Shown here piece after piece: positions 6,837 through 14,832 of a stretch of 27,872 bases of DNA. Position 1 is the stretch's first letter; each line of letters starts with the position of its first letter. This DNA comes from a virus. Location of the stretch: positions 1 through 27,872 of the IMG/VR virus record IMGVR_UViG_3300047453_000512. One strand, given 5' to 3'. The position numbers and the translations under genes are program-made. Below the pieces are notes generated by a model that was not told the DNA's origin, made no database searches, and saw only the letters and a list, made by a program, of their open reading frames with translations.

Positions 6837-7976
6837 TTATTTACCAATTGTCGATGATTCATACACCGAATTGTGTGTTTGTGAGCAACGAATAAAAGTT
6901 GCACACTTACTAAGTTGCTTGAGTTTTAATGCACCTGTATAGGTACACGCACTACGCACTCCTCCAAGGATCTCTTGTACTGTTCTAGCTACAGGTCCTC
7001 TATAAGGCACAAGCACTGTGCGTCCTTCTGATGAACGATAATTTTTTAGTCCACCAAAATGCTTGTCATTTGCACTTTCACTACTCATACCGTAGAATTG
7101 CACAAAATGTTTTTCTTTAAACTTTCGAGTCCTTCCATCATCCTGGAATTCATCTGTAATATACTTTCTAGTAATTACTTCGCCGCCGCCTTCATCGTGC
7201 CCAGCAAGCATACCACCAAGCATAACAAAATCTGCACCGGCTGCAAAGGCTTTAGCGACATCTCCAGAGCTATTACACCCACCGTCAGCAATAATGTGAC
7301 CACCAAGTCCGTGTGCTGCATCAGCGCATTCGATGACTGCAGATAGTTGCGGATATCCCACACCAGTTTGTATCCTAGTAGTGCAAACAGACCCGGGACC
7401 AATGCCCACTTTAACAATATCAGCTCCTGCAAGAATAAGTTCCTCCGTCATTTCTCGTGTAACAACATTACCTGCAATGATTACCAAGTCTGGAAAATCG
7501 TCTCTTACTTTACGAACGTGTTGTGCAAAGTGATCGCTGTAACCATTGGCAATGTCCATACATACATATTTAAGCCTGTAGTCACATTCTTTTTTCACTT
7601 TCAATAATTTGTTATAATCACTTTCGCCTGTGCCAATACTCATTGCAACATTTTCAGTACGTTCAAGCCCAATATCAGAATTAAAATATTCTATCAACTC
7701 TTCAGCACTGAAAGTTTTTACAAGACAAGTAAACATTTCGCCTTCTGCTAATTTATCAGCCATACGAAACGTTCCGACACCATCCATATTGCTTGCCATA
7801 ATAGGAATACCCATATAATGATATTCATCAGGCAATGGTTCTGCAATGTCGTGATCATAATGCCGAAATTGAAACTTACGATTTAATTTCACTTGTTTCC
7901 GGCTATGCAATGTACTGCGTTTTGGACGTATAAGAACGTCTTTGTAATCTAATTTAATGTCTTCTTCGAGACGCAT
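6837..7976 (-). CDS. guaC: GMP reductase
   Basis: A 379-residue TIM-barrel enzyme of the IMPDH/GMPR family. The N-terminus [26 protein letters not shown] is the GuaC signature, and there is no CBS insert as in IMPDH. The catalytic Cys198 sits in [21 protein letters not shown], followed by ADGGC and [11 protein letters not shown] phosphate-binding loops. The reaction reduces GMP to IMP with NADPH, feeding purine salvage toward ATP/dATP, which suits an AT-rich phage and the nrdAB genes in this window. It is about 30 residues longer than E. coli GuaC because of a longer C-terminus ([18 protein letters not shown]). It is immediately followed, in transcription order after bS21, by hsp20. Confidence 0.92.
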   Translation of the reverse strand: MRLEEDIKLDYKDVLIRPKRSTLHSRKQVKLNRKFQFRHYDHDIAEPLPDEYHYMGIPIMASNMDGVGTFRMADKLAEGEMFTCLVKTFSAEELIEYFNSDIGLERTENVAMSIGTGESDYNKLLKVKKECDYRLKYVCMDIANGYSDHFAQHVRKVRDDFPDLVIIAGNVVTREMTEELILAGADIVKVGIGPGSVCTTRIQTGVGYPQLSAVIECADAAHGLGGHIIADGGCNSSGDVAKAFAAGADFVMLGGMLAGHDEGGGEVITRKYITDEFQDDGRTRKFKEKHFVQFYGMSSESANDKHFGGLKNYRSSEGRTVLVPYRGPVARTVQEILGGVRSACTYTGALKLKQLSKCATFIRCSQTHNSVYESSTIGK

Positions 7977-8228
7977 TTAATAACCTAACTGATCTTTTAA
8001 TTTTATTTGATTTCTTTTGAATCGTCTAATGGCAGCTTTTTTTGCAAGTCTTTTTTTAGTGCCTTTACTTTCAAAATATTCACGCTTTCTTAGCTCTTGC
8101 ATTAATCCATCTTCTGAGATCTTTTTCTTGAGCTTTCGCATTGCTTTGGTTACATCGTTGTTTATTACATTAACTTGTAAACCTTGTTTGTTCCAGTCGT
8201 CGTTATGTTTTTTTCGATTGTTTTTCAT
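7977..8228 (-). CDS. rpsU: ribosomal protein bS21
   Basis: An 83-residue bS21-like protein. The family core is LQVNVINNDVTKAMRKLKKK, then LMQELRKREYFESKGTKKRLAKKAAIRRFKR, very basic and helical. I prefer the ATG at 8228 because AAGGA lies 4-5 bases upstream; an ATG at 8240 (four more residues) has no Shine-Dalgarno. The C-terminus adds NQIKLKDQLGY. In bacteria bS21 sits near the anti-Shine-Dalgarno on the 30S platform, and phage copies are thought to replace the host protein and bias initiation. The stop abuts the guaC start codon (7976/7977). The basic N-terminal tail (KKHNDDWNKQ) is unusual for the family. Confidence 0.93.
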   Translation of the reverse strand: MKNNRKKHNDDWNKQGLQVNVINNDVTKAMRKLKKKISEDGLMQELRKREYFESKGTKKRLAKKAAIRRFKRNQIKLKDQLGY

Positions 8229-8613
8229 TTTGTCCTTCATTGGGTTCAGCTAGCCAAGTTAGATCATATATTCTATTAAGGCTAAGTTTAGTATAAGGTG
8301 TAACATCGTCTTTTGTCAAGTAAAAAACGTTGGGTAAACTAATTAAGTAACTAGAAAATTTCTTTTCTAAAATTGGCATTTGATCTAAATCCAAAATAAC
8401 AGTTTCGCATATTTTTGCTATTGCAAGTAACCACGCAATATCTGTTTCTTCTTCTGTTTGTGGATCATACAAATAAACATTAATTGATGTGCTTACAGTT
8501 TCAAGATATTTTTGAAAATCATTACGCACATCTGTACTGGGATTTACTAGTAATATATTTTTGTTTTGATTGTGTAAAATATCCGGTGCTGTAATTACAT
8601 TAATCTTTGTCAT
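8203..8613 (-). CDS. conserved-looking hypothetical protein
   Basis: A 136-residue acidic protein I do not recognise. It looks like an alpha/beta fold: NILLVNPS, SINVYLYDP, TVILDLDQMP and NVFYLTKDDV alternate strands with helices, in a way reminiscent of a response-regulator-like or Rossmann-like domain, but no phospho-acceptor pattern is convincing. No signal peptide or membrane segment. It overlaps the 3' end of the 731-residue membrane protein gene by 14 bases and its own 3' end overlaps the bS21 start region, so it is embedded in the operon. Confidence 0.7.
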   Translation of the reverse strand: MTKINVITAPDILHNQNKNILLVNPSTDVRNDFQKYLETVSTSINVYLYDPQTEEETDIAWLLAIAKICETVILDLDQMPILEKKFSSYLISLPNVFYLTKDDVTPYTKLSLNRIYDLTWLAEPNEGQNEKQSKKT

Positions 8614-10795
8614 TCGAACCTATTTTCTGCCATACGCTTTCTTGGTTTTGTTCATTGTTTTGTACGTAACCTGTGTATTGTTTGCCTTTGGCATCCTTTG
8701 CTATAAAAGATATATCCCAAGGCAAATTATCAATGTTACCTAATATATATTGTTCTTTTACATCTTTGGCGGTTTGATCTGGATTTTTTAGTTTCCATAA
8801 CCGTTTAGCTTCTTTAAACTCTTCGTCGGTTTGTTCTTTATGTTCTACTTCTAATCGTCGTTGTTCTTGTCTGGATTCAAGAACTCTGTCGGCAACACTT
8901 CTTCCATCATAGCCGGTTCTATCATTGTTATACAACTTGGCATAGGAGACTGAATCAAAGTCTTCTCTGGTACTGGTTCCTGTTCCTGGCTCTCTGGTAT
9001 TTTCTTCAAGTCGTCCAACATCGTCTCGTGATTGTGCATATTCATCATACTGATGATCATTGCTTTTATTGTCATTGTTATTTCCCTCCGAGCCTAGCCG
9101 AAGACGCTCCTGTCTGCGCATCTCAAATGTGGCTTGGCTCGCTATAAGCAAAAGGACCGCTAATGGATCGAATACAAATATAATTACTATAATTACCCAT
9201 CTTACCGCTTCCTCTAGTACATCTTTATCAGCTTCATCGTAAATGAATTCTGCAAGATATTTAATTGGTCCTACTTCTGCTTCAAGTTTCCTATATTCTG
9301 CTTGTAGAGTATACTTGTCTTCAGTTAAACTGTCAATAGTATTATTAAATTCTACAATCTTTTTCTGTTGAGCATTTACTAATACTTCAACGTCTGTGTC
9401 TTTGCCTACTGTTAGGCTATCACGCAATCTTTGTATAAGATTATTGCTGGCTGCAATTTGTGACTCTGCACCGGCTCTAAGATCTTTTATAGTTTGTCTG
9501 GCAGCATTGATACGTGGATCGTCTGCTTTACGTAAGACAGTAATTTGCTCTTGAGCAGTTTGCCTTGCACTCCTATTAGAAGGAATATCAGTATTCAAAA
9601 CATTGTCAATCTTTAATTGTATATTAGATTTTGTTTCTTTGGCTTCATCAATACTATTTGATCTAATTTGATCAATTGCATCTAAAAGACTTTGCTTACG
9701 CTGTAGTATAGTTTCAGTCTGCGGTCCACGCAAATCTTTTACTAGATCTGTTAGTCGTGTTCTTTCAACATCTAAGGTGCCTTGTGCTTGTGTTCTTAAT
9801 TCTATTGCTTGTGTTTGTAATGTGTTTATACGTGATTGCTGTGCGTCTACCCATTTAGCAAGAGCAGTTCTAGTGTTTCCGCCAAATAGCCCGTCACTGG
9901 TAACACCTATAACCGCCTGACCTTCTTGTATCTTGGCACGTTCTGTACTTTGCAATTTATTAGTAGTAACTACAATTGCATTTTCTATATCGGCAATCTG
10001 TTGCTGTAATGCTTCAATTGCACTGTTGTCGATACTTACTTCACTTATACGTTGTTCGTATTCATTTGCTTGTGTGTTGATACGTTGTAAATCTTCATCT
10101 AGTTGTGCAATCTGATCGTTATAGGGTTGCACTTGCTCTTCTATACTTGCAACTGTAGTAGTTTCTAATTCTCCTCTGTAGCTATCAGCTACATCTCTTA
10201 GACGCTGTAATTCGTTATCTAAACTTGTAATTTCTTCTTCGTATACAGCCACACGATCTTCTAAATTATCCAGTTGTGTTTGTATGATTACATTTTGTTC
10301 ATCTATAGCAGGTTGTATACGTTCGTAGGCAGTATCGATACGAGTTTGTTCTTTATCTATTTGTGCTTGAGTTTCGTTGTTGCCAATGCCTACACTTGCT
10401 TCAGCATCAGCAATACGTGTTTCTGCTCTACTAATCAAGTCTTGTATTCTTAGCACTTCTTTATCAATGCGTTCTATTTGTGCTAAGCCTTCTTCGGCAG
10501 CACTAGTTTGTTCGATATGTGCTTTTGATAAGAAACCAAAAATACCCATACTTGTTATAAACATTAAAACTATTACACTGATACTGAGATAAGTTTTGAG
10601 CCACCATTTTGCTTTATCCCAATACCAATGTAGCCATACTGCCGTAACAAGTTTTCCAACTTCAAGAGCTGTGCCCATAACTATAATAGGTATGGCGGCT
10701 GCTGCAAAAATTGCCACAAGGCCGCTTACCGAGTAGTAGATAGCAACGGCGCTAATAGTAAGCGCCGTTATCATTACAAAGAAACCAAATATCAT
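8600..10795 (-). CDS. large membrane coiled-coil protein with peptidoglycan-binding-like motif
   Basis: A 731-residue protein. Residues 1-90 hold two or three membrane helices (ALTISAVAIYYSVSGLVAIF, AAAAIPIIVMGTALEVGKLV, YLSISVIVLMFITSMGIFGF). Residues about 95-290 and 320-515 are long Gln/Glu/Arg-rich coiled coils. Between them residues 294-320 read AVIGVTSDGLFGGNTRTALAKW, close to the PG_binding_1 pattern G-x-x-x-D-G-x-F-G-x-x-T-x-x-A. Near residues 530-565 another hydrophobic segment (WVIIVIIFVFDPLAVLLLIA) precedes a charged tail of about 150 residues. The shape suggests an inner-membrane anchored rod spanning or sensing the periplasm, perhaps in lysis timing or superinfection exclusion. 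Both ideas are inference; no family name is recognised. Composition and codon use look like the neighbours. Confidence 0.8.
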   Translation of the reverse strand: MIFGFFVMITALTISAVAIYYSVSGLVAIFAAAAIPIIVMGTALEVGKLVTAVWLHWYWDKAKWWLKTYLSISVIVLMFITSMGIFGFLSKAHIEQTSAAEEGLAQIERIDKEVLRIQDLISRAETRIADAEASVGIGNNETQAQIDKEQTRIDTAYERIQPAIDEQNVIIQTQLDNLEDRVAVYEEEITSLDNELQRLRDVADSYRGELETTTVASIEEQVQPYNDQIAQLDEDLQRINTQANEYEQRISEVSIDNSAIEALQQQIADIENAIVVTTNKLQSTERAKIQEGQAVIGVTSDGLFGGNTRTALAKWVDAQQSRINTLQTQAIELRTQAQGTLDVERTRLTDLVKDLRGPQTETILQRKQSLLDAIDQIRSNSIDEAKETKSNIQLKIDNVLNTDIPSNRSARQTAQEQITVLRKADDPRINAARQTIKDLRAGAESQIAASNNLIQRLRDSLTVGKDTDVEVLVNAQQKKIVEFNNTIDSLTEDKYTLQAEYRKLEAEVGPIKYLAEFIYDEADKDVLEEAVRWVIIVIIFVFDPLAVLLLIASQATFEMRRQERLRLGSEGNNNDNKSNDHQYDEYAQSRDDVGRLEENTREPGTGTSTREDFDSVSYAKLYNNDRTGYDGRSVADRVLESRQEQRRLEVEHKEQTDEEFKEAKRLWKLKNPDQTAKDVKEQYILGNIDNLPWDISFIAKDAKGKQYTGYVQNNEQNQESVWQKIGSNDKD

Positions 10796-10807
10796 TATAT
10801 TATTTAA

Positions 10808-11290
10808 TCACTCCCACCGGTAGAATATATGCGCACCTATCCTACCTACTAATTGTAGTGTCTTTGCCCAACGTGGAGACACATATGTAGCGTGATAATG
10901 TGTTGCGCCTTCGGTAATGCCACGATATTTGTCAAACTTAATTATTCCCCAAGCAATCATTTGTGCTTCAGCCCAACGATCTTGATCCTGTGGATTATCT
11001 GACTTACCATCACAGTACCAGCTAAATTGGCAATTCTTTTTTCCTTTTTTATATCCATCGTGTACAACATCACAAATTGTGTTTGGATAGCGGCTGTCAT
11101 TTACTCGATTTAAAACCACATCTGCCACTGCTGCTTTATCGGCAAGATTACTCCCTCTTGCTTCATAATAAACATTTAGAGCTAGACAATGTTCTTGAGG
11201 ATGAGAGCCAAAGTCAAATAAGTTATTTTGTGCTTCTGCTTCTACACTAGATGCAGCCAGCAAAAAAACTGCTGTTAAAAATTTTTTCAT
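10808..11290 (-). CDS. SleB/CwlJ-like cell wall hydrolase with signal peptide (endolysin candidate)
   Basis: A 160-residue protein: signal peptide MKKFLTAVFLLAASSVEAEA, then the Hydrolase_2 (SleB/CwlJ) domain. Landmarks are LNVYYEARG with the catalytic Glu43, KAAVADVVLNRV, CQFSWYCDG and GATHYHATYVSPRWA. This family cleaves peptidoglycan in the glycan strand. A signal peptide would let the enzyme reach the periplasm by Sec, without a holin, so it can act as an exported lysin. It sits directly beside the membrane coiled-coil protein with a PG-binding-like motif, 12 bases apart. No holin or spanin is recognisable in the window. Four Cys residues suggest disulfides after export. Confidence 0.88.
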   Translation of the reverse strand: MKKFLTAVFLLAASSVEAEAQNNLFDFGSHPQEHCLALNVYYEARGSNLADKAAVADVVLNRVNDSRYPNTICDVVHDGYKKGKKNCQFSWYCDGKSDNPQDQDRWAEAQMIAWGIIKFDKYRGITEGATHYHATYVSPRWAKTLQLVGRIGAHIFYRWE

Positions 11291-11302
11291 ATCTACCTTT
11301 TA

Positions 11303-11659
11303 TTAATTTCTGCGCATTGCGGAGATGTCTTTTGCATCTTCTTTTCTATCCGCAAATACTGGTACCATATTGCTCTTGTGCATTGTTGCAATACCTAGTA
11401 ATTGGCGTTCACCTGAATATACCATAGACTCTTTTGCTGGACCGTGTCCTGCAATATTATTGCCTAATTTGACTGTTTCATTTGTACTGTAATCAGGTAT
11501 CTCGTTTGTGTGCTTGGCTGTGCTTTTGCCAACTCCCATAGACTCAAGCCACTTTTCGTGTTCTGCTTGTTTCGCTGCAAGACGTTTATTCCTGCTAGTC
11601 TTTTGTTTACGATTATACTTTGTGGTGGTCATATAAGGACCAACTAAGTGCATCGACAT
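11303..11659 (-). CDS. conserved hypothetical phage protein
   Basis: A 118-residue basic protein, start supported by CAGGAG upstream of 11659. The first 45 residues are Lys/Arg rich (KYNRKQKTSRNKRLAAK); the last 40 carry MVYSGERQLLGIATMHKSN and VFADRKEDAKDISAMRRN. A tail of this type, ending in a Met-Arg-Arg motif, recurs from memory in small proteins of T4-like marine phages without a known function. No signal peptide or membrane helix. It is preceded by one of the best sigma70-like promoters in the window, so it is probably expressed early. Confidence 0.75.
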   Translation of the reverse strand: MSMHLVGPYMTTTKYNRKQKTSRNKRLAAKQAEHEKWLESMGVGKSTAKHTNEIPDYSTNETVKLGNNIAGHGPAKESMVYSGERQLLGIATMHKSNMVPVFADRKEDAKDISAMRRN

Positions 11660-11689
11660 AATAAACTCCTGTATTGTTATTACTACATT

Positions 11690-11718
11690 AGTATATACAG
11701 GAGCTATTACTTTGTCAA
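11690..11718 (-). promoter_or_regulatory. sigma70-type promoter for the gene at 11303-11659
   Basis: Minus strand: TTGACA at 11713-11718, exactly 17 bases, then TATACT at 11690-11695, followed about 20 bases later by AATACAGGAG. This is close to perfect consensus and independent of the TATAAATA box, suggesting host-polymerase early transcription. It starts inside the 3'-flank of the 79-residue gene at 11720. Confidence 0.75.
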
Positions 11719-11719
11719 C

Positions 11720-11959
11720 CTAAAAACTTCGAGGTCTATTGTATTGTTTTAAATTGCTACGATCTCTCGGCTTTGGCATTTGTTTGCCCGTCATAGAATT
11801 GTATTTCTCACTATGTTCTTTTAAATAAGCTAATCTATCTATAAGCCATTGATAGTTAGGATGAGTTTCATCTATTCGTTTCAACTGATCTTCTACATTT
11901 GAAACTGCACGATGTATCCAGCTCCTAATTTCTGCAATTGTTGTGTAATTAGTGTTCAT
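11720..11959 (-). CDS. hypothetical protein
   Basis: A 79-residue helical protein of unknown function (IAEIRSWIHRAVSNVEDQLKRID, then LIDRLAYLKEHSEKY, then a basic tail KPRDRSNLKQYNRPRSF). No motif recognised. It lies 9 bases downstream of the SNase gene and shares its transcript. The purine-rich stretch GGAAGGAAAG is rather far (about 12 bases) upstream of the ATG, so initiation may rely on coupling. Confidence 0.65.
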   Translation of the reverse strand: MNTNYTTIAEIRSWIHRAVSNVEDQLKRIDETHPNYQWLIDRLAYLKEHSEKYNSMTGKQMPKPRDRSNLKQYNRPRSF

Positions 11960-11967
11960 TAGCTAAT

Positions 11968-12444
11968 TTACTTTCCTTCCATAAGTTTTTCAGCTTCCTC
12001 GACTGCTTCTTTACTTACCACACCTTCACGCAACAGTTTCTCTCTATTGGCCATATGCTTCATTTGTATTTCTTCTTTACTACCGCCAAAGTATGCAACG
12101 CAATGTCCTTCTGCTATCATAATATCAGTCACTAAGTCGCCATTTGGTGCTCTAAAGTCACCCAAGATGCGGCCAAACTTGCCCTTCATATCTTCGCCGT
12201 GTTTGTTTTCAGTTGTGATAAGTTTTCCACCATTCTCAAGTAATTCTTTTAATCTTTTCTTTGCAGCCAGTCCAAAAACTTTTTCTACTTTATCACTAGT
12301 GCGTGATTCTGGGGTATCAATGCCCATAATTCTTACACGCTCATCTTTTAACCATACGTTGAATCCTAGGTCAATGTCTACGTCTACTGTATCACCGTCA
12401 ACGCATTTAAGTAGTATTACGTCATATTCATTTTGTGTTTGCAT
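11968..12444 (-). CDS. SNase-type (thermonuclease-like) nuclease
   Basis: A 158-residue staphylococcal-nuclease-fold protein. Motifs: VDGDT (Asp16/Asp18) at the start of the barrel, RVRIMGIDTPESR with Asp43 and Glu46, and KGKFGRILGDF with Arg92. These are the Ca2+ and catalytic positions of SNase. There is no signal peptide, so unlike many SNases it should act inside the cell, presumably on host DNA or RNA for nucleotide recycling. The start is supported by GAGGG. A CATAAATA variant of the late box lies at 12476-12483, about 35 bases upstream. It follows the SDR gene with a short gap. Confidence 0.9.
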   Translation of the reverse strand: MQTQNEYDVILLKCVDGDTVDVDIDLGFNVWLKDERVRIMGIDTPESRTSDKVEKVFGLAAKKRLKELLENGGKLITTENKHGEDMKGKFGRILGDFRAPNGDLVTDIMIAEGHCVAYFGGSKEEIQMKHMANREKLLREGVVSKEAVEEAEKLMEGK

Positions 12445-12478
12445 TTTTTGCCCTCTCTAAATAATGTGCCCGTATTAT

Positions 12479-13033
12479 TTATGGAGAAGTATTCTGATGC
12501 CACACTGCTAATTCAAATATTTGTATATCTTGGGGTTGATCTAACACCCATTTAACCGTTTCTGCAACTTTACTAGGCGGCATTTTCTTAATATGCCTGA
12601 GAAACTTTATCATATCAGTGTCTGTCCAACCAATAATTAAATTTGTTACTCTACAATTAAAAGTACTAACACCGGCTCTCATACGTAATGTTTTGGCTTT
12701 AACATTTTCATCTAGTTCTTGCTTGTTTTTAACGTAGTTACCAAACCCTGCTTGGAATTCTGGATATTTACTAGAACTATTCATATTGATAATAGTTTTA
12801 TGTTTATATTTCCAATCTTCCCAAAACAAATCAAATAATTTTGTTTGATAATTTTGAAACTGTGCATTGTTTATAAAAACATCTGCATCTTTTGCAAGCT
12901 CATATATTGCATCAGGTTCATTTATGTTATAACCATTTGTTCTACTAAAACCAACAATTTCGTGTTCATTCTCTAACAGTTGTTTAATTGCATTGCCAAT
13001 TCCTTTGGTATGGCCTGTTAATGCAATCTTCAC
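12479..13033 (-). CDS. short-chain dehydrogenase/reductase family protein
   Basis: A 184-residue Rossmann protein. The cofactor loop is TGHTKGIG (residues 6-13), NNAQ replaces NNAG (55-58), the serine row is SSS at 86-88, and the catalytic pair is Tyr100-x-x-x-Lys104 in GNYVKNK. It is short for an SDR (usually about 250), lacking some C-terminal substrate-binding elements. The substrate is unknown. Its ATG overlaps the stop of the radical SAM gene (13030-13033), so the pair is likely translated together. Confidence 0.8.
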   Translation of the reverse strand: MKIALTGHTKGIGNAIKQLLENEHEIVGFSRTNGYNINEPDAIYELAKDADVFINNAQFQNYQTKLFDLFWEDWKYKHKTIINMNSSSKYPEFQAGFGNYVKNKQELDENVKAKTLRMRAGVSTFNCRVTNLIIGWTDTDMIKFLRHIKKMPPSKVAETVKWVLDQPQDIQIFELAVWHQNTSP

Positions 13034-14718
13034 GCTAACATTTCTTCCTGTTTTAATGATTGTACGTGATTTATCAATTTAAGTTCAGTGTGATAATTAT
13101 CAATCCATTGTCTGTTTTTTTGATAAACATCCTGTGGTACAACTTTAGCTGTTAATATTTTCACTGACTCTAAATGATTGTATCCTAAACTACGTAGCCT
13201 TGGATACGCCCAGAAATTGGTGTTGTAACTAAAGTGTCTTTCAAATGCTGTCTTAGGATGATCCACTAACATTTTTTCCCATTCGATTGCAATTTTTTGT
13301 GCATCGTGTAGGTCCATACTGTTATGCTTCCAATAGTAGTTTGGATAATATTCTAAATGTATTCCGTATGGGTTATCAGGCTTACCTGTAAATGCAGGAG
13401 ACTTACTATCGTTACCGTCACTTACAAAGAATAATTCATATTGTATTTTGTCTAGCACTGTTTGCTCTTGGAACCATTCTGCTGTTTTTATCAAACTTTC
13501 TTTTGTTTCGCCAGGCAATCCAATAATCATACTAGCAAGAATAAAAACATCGTCTTGTGCAACTTCACGCATCCAAACTAATATTTCTTTCATACGTTCT
13601 GGATCTAATCCTTTACCTGCAAGTTTACCTGCTGTATGATCAAGTGTTTCTACACCCAAGAACACACCTTTGCAACCCATATCAATCATTTTATGCCACA
13701 TTTCAGGATACTTACTAAACATATCGGGCCTACAATAACTAATCCATTCCATTTTAAACGGCAAACTTTTTATGACACTGTGTAACATATCTATTTTTGC
13801 TGGACTGTCGTTAACTGTATCATCTGTGAGCATATATCCTGTGACACCAAAGTTTTCATAGTTGTACATAAGTTCTTCACGCAAACAATCTTTGTCCTTA
13901 ATAAGTGTGCCTCTAATGTCATAGAAACAAAACTTACAACCAAACCTACAACCTTTGCTTACCTCAAGTGGTAACCATTCGCCATTCTTAATAGCCATTG
14001 AGTGTTGATAGTTGCTTTGTAATACTTTTGCACCAGTTGATGCCATTTTTGTTTCGTTGATAAAAAAGATACCATTTTTTTCGTGTACCTTTTTTGGATC
14101 AAGATTTCCATTTAAAAATTCTACTATGGTATCTTCTGCATAGCCATTAAACACATAGTTAATGTGTTTTTGGAAAGCTACCGGAAATTTTGCCTCTGGT
14201 CTTGTTTTAAAATGTATTTTATACCATAAGTCGGTTATAGCGCCACCTAGTATAAATTCTATATCAGGATTTATATCCTTAATTTTACTAAACCATTCAT
14301 CTACTTGTCGTTGTCTTGTAAACCATAGGTTAAAATCTTGTGCTCTTGGATTAAATGTATTCAACAAAAATGTTGTGCTTAATCCAATATAAACTGTGTC
14401 TTCATTTATAAAATTTTCTAAGTAATCGTGAAAGTGCTCAATTTTTGTAAACCAATCAATAACTACAACTTCCCAGTCAGGACAATTTTGATGTACAGCA
14501 CTTGCCACTGCATAAGGACCCATATACCTACTCCAAAAAGTATATTTGTTATTAGATGAAATCATTTTGACTTCATACTTTTTGTTTGATTTTTCTTGTT
14601 GTTCAATATGCAAATTATTAAACGTGTCTTCATCTAAATCTTGCAAAGAGTCTTGTGTTTGTCCAGAGATGTCATTATCAAATATATCGTTGAGTAGAAT
14701 GATTCTGTTCTTACGCAT
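13030..14718 (-). CDS. B12-binding-domain radical SAM protein
   Basis: A 562-residue protein. An N-terminal region (about 50-200) has the alpha/beta pattern of a cobalamin-binding domain (VASAVHQNCPDWEVVVIDW, YIGLSTTFL, FILGGA), although the DxHxxG cobalamin ligand motif is not evident. The radical SAM core begins with CRFGCKFCFYD: Cys257, Cys261 and Cys264 hold the [4Fe-4S] cluster, followed by the GVTGYMLTDDT, GVFLGVETLD and GLPGETKESL strands. The reaction could be methylation or rearrangement; substrate unknown. Similar genes occur in T4-like cyanophages. Upstream it has both a sigma70-like promoter and a TATAAATA box. It is translationally coupled to the SDR gene, hinting at a two-step modification, which is inference. 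Confidence 0.85.
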   Translation of the reverse strand: MRKNRIILLNDIFDNDISGQTQDSLQDLDEDTFNNLHIEQQEKSNKKYEVKMISSNNKYTFWSRYMGPYAVASAVHQNCPDWEVVVIDWFTKIEHFHDYLENFINEDTVYIGLSTTFLLNTFNPRAQDFNLWFTRQRQVDEWFSKIKDINPDIEFILGGAITDLWYKIHFKTRPEAKFPVAFQKHINYVFNGYAEDTIVEFLNGNLDPKKVHEKNGIFFINETKMASTGAKVLQSNYQHSMAIKNGEWLPLEVSKGCRFGCKFCFYDIRGTLIKDKDCLREELMYNYENFGVTGYMLTDDTVNDSPAKIDMLHSVIKSLPFKMEWISYCRPDMFSKYPEMWHKMIDMGCKGVFLGVETLDHTAGKLAGKGLDPERMKEILVWMREVAQDDVFILASMIIGLPGETKESLIKTAEWFQEQTVLDKIQYELFFVSDGNDSKSPAFTGKPDNPYGIHLEYYPNYYWKHNSMDLHDAQKIAIEWEKMLVDHPKTAFERHFSYNTNFWAYPRLRSLGYNHLESVKILTAKVVPQDVYQKNRQWIDNYHTELKLINHVQSLKQEEMLA

Positions 14719-14744
14719 TAATAAACCTTTTTGTATTTTTTATT

Positions 14745-14782
14745 ATTATACTACAGAATAGAATAATATGCAACTATTTATA
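14745..14782 (-). promoter_or_regulatory. tandem late and sigma70 promoters for the radical SAM-SDR operon
   Basis: Minus strand: TATAAATA at 14775-14782, then TTGCAT at 14768-14773, 17 bases, and TATAAT at 14745-14750. The coding start is 14718. The -10 box is consensus. Two overlapping start systems would permit both early and late expression. Confidence 0.7.
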
Positions 14783-14785
14783 GAC

Positions 14786-14811
14786 AAAAAAAGAGCCCGG
14801 AGGCTCTTTTA
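14786..14811 (-). terminator. rho-independent terminator after the outer-membrane protein gene
   Basis: Minus strand AAAAGAGCC-TCC-GGGCTCTTTT followed by TTT: a 9-10 bp stem with a 3-base loop and U-tract, 20 bases after the stop at 14833. The A-tract on the other side makes it potentially bidirectional. Confidence 0.85.
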
Positions 14812-14832
14812 AATTTTTGTTTATTTTATAGT

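Noticed and set aside
7175-7432. Open frame of 85 codons on the minus strand within guaC
   Set aside because: It is a shadow frame of guaC, lacks its own ribosome site, and the guaC frame carries conserved motifs over the same bases.
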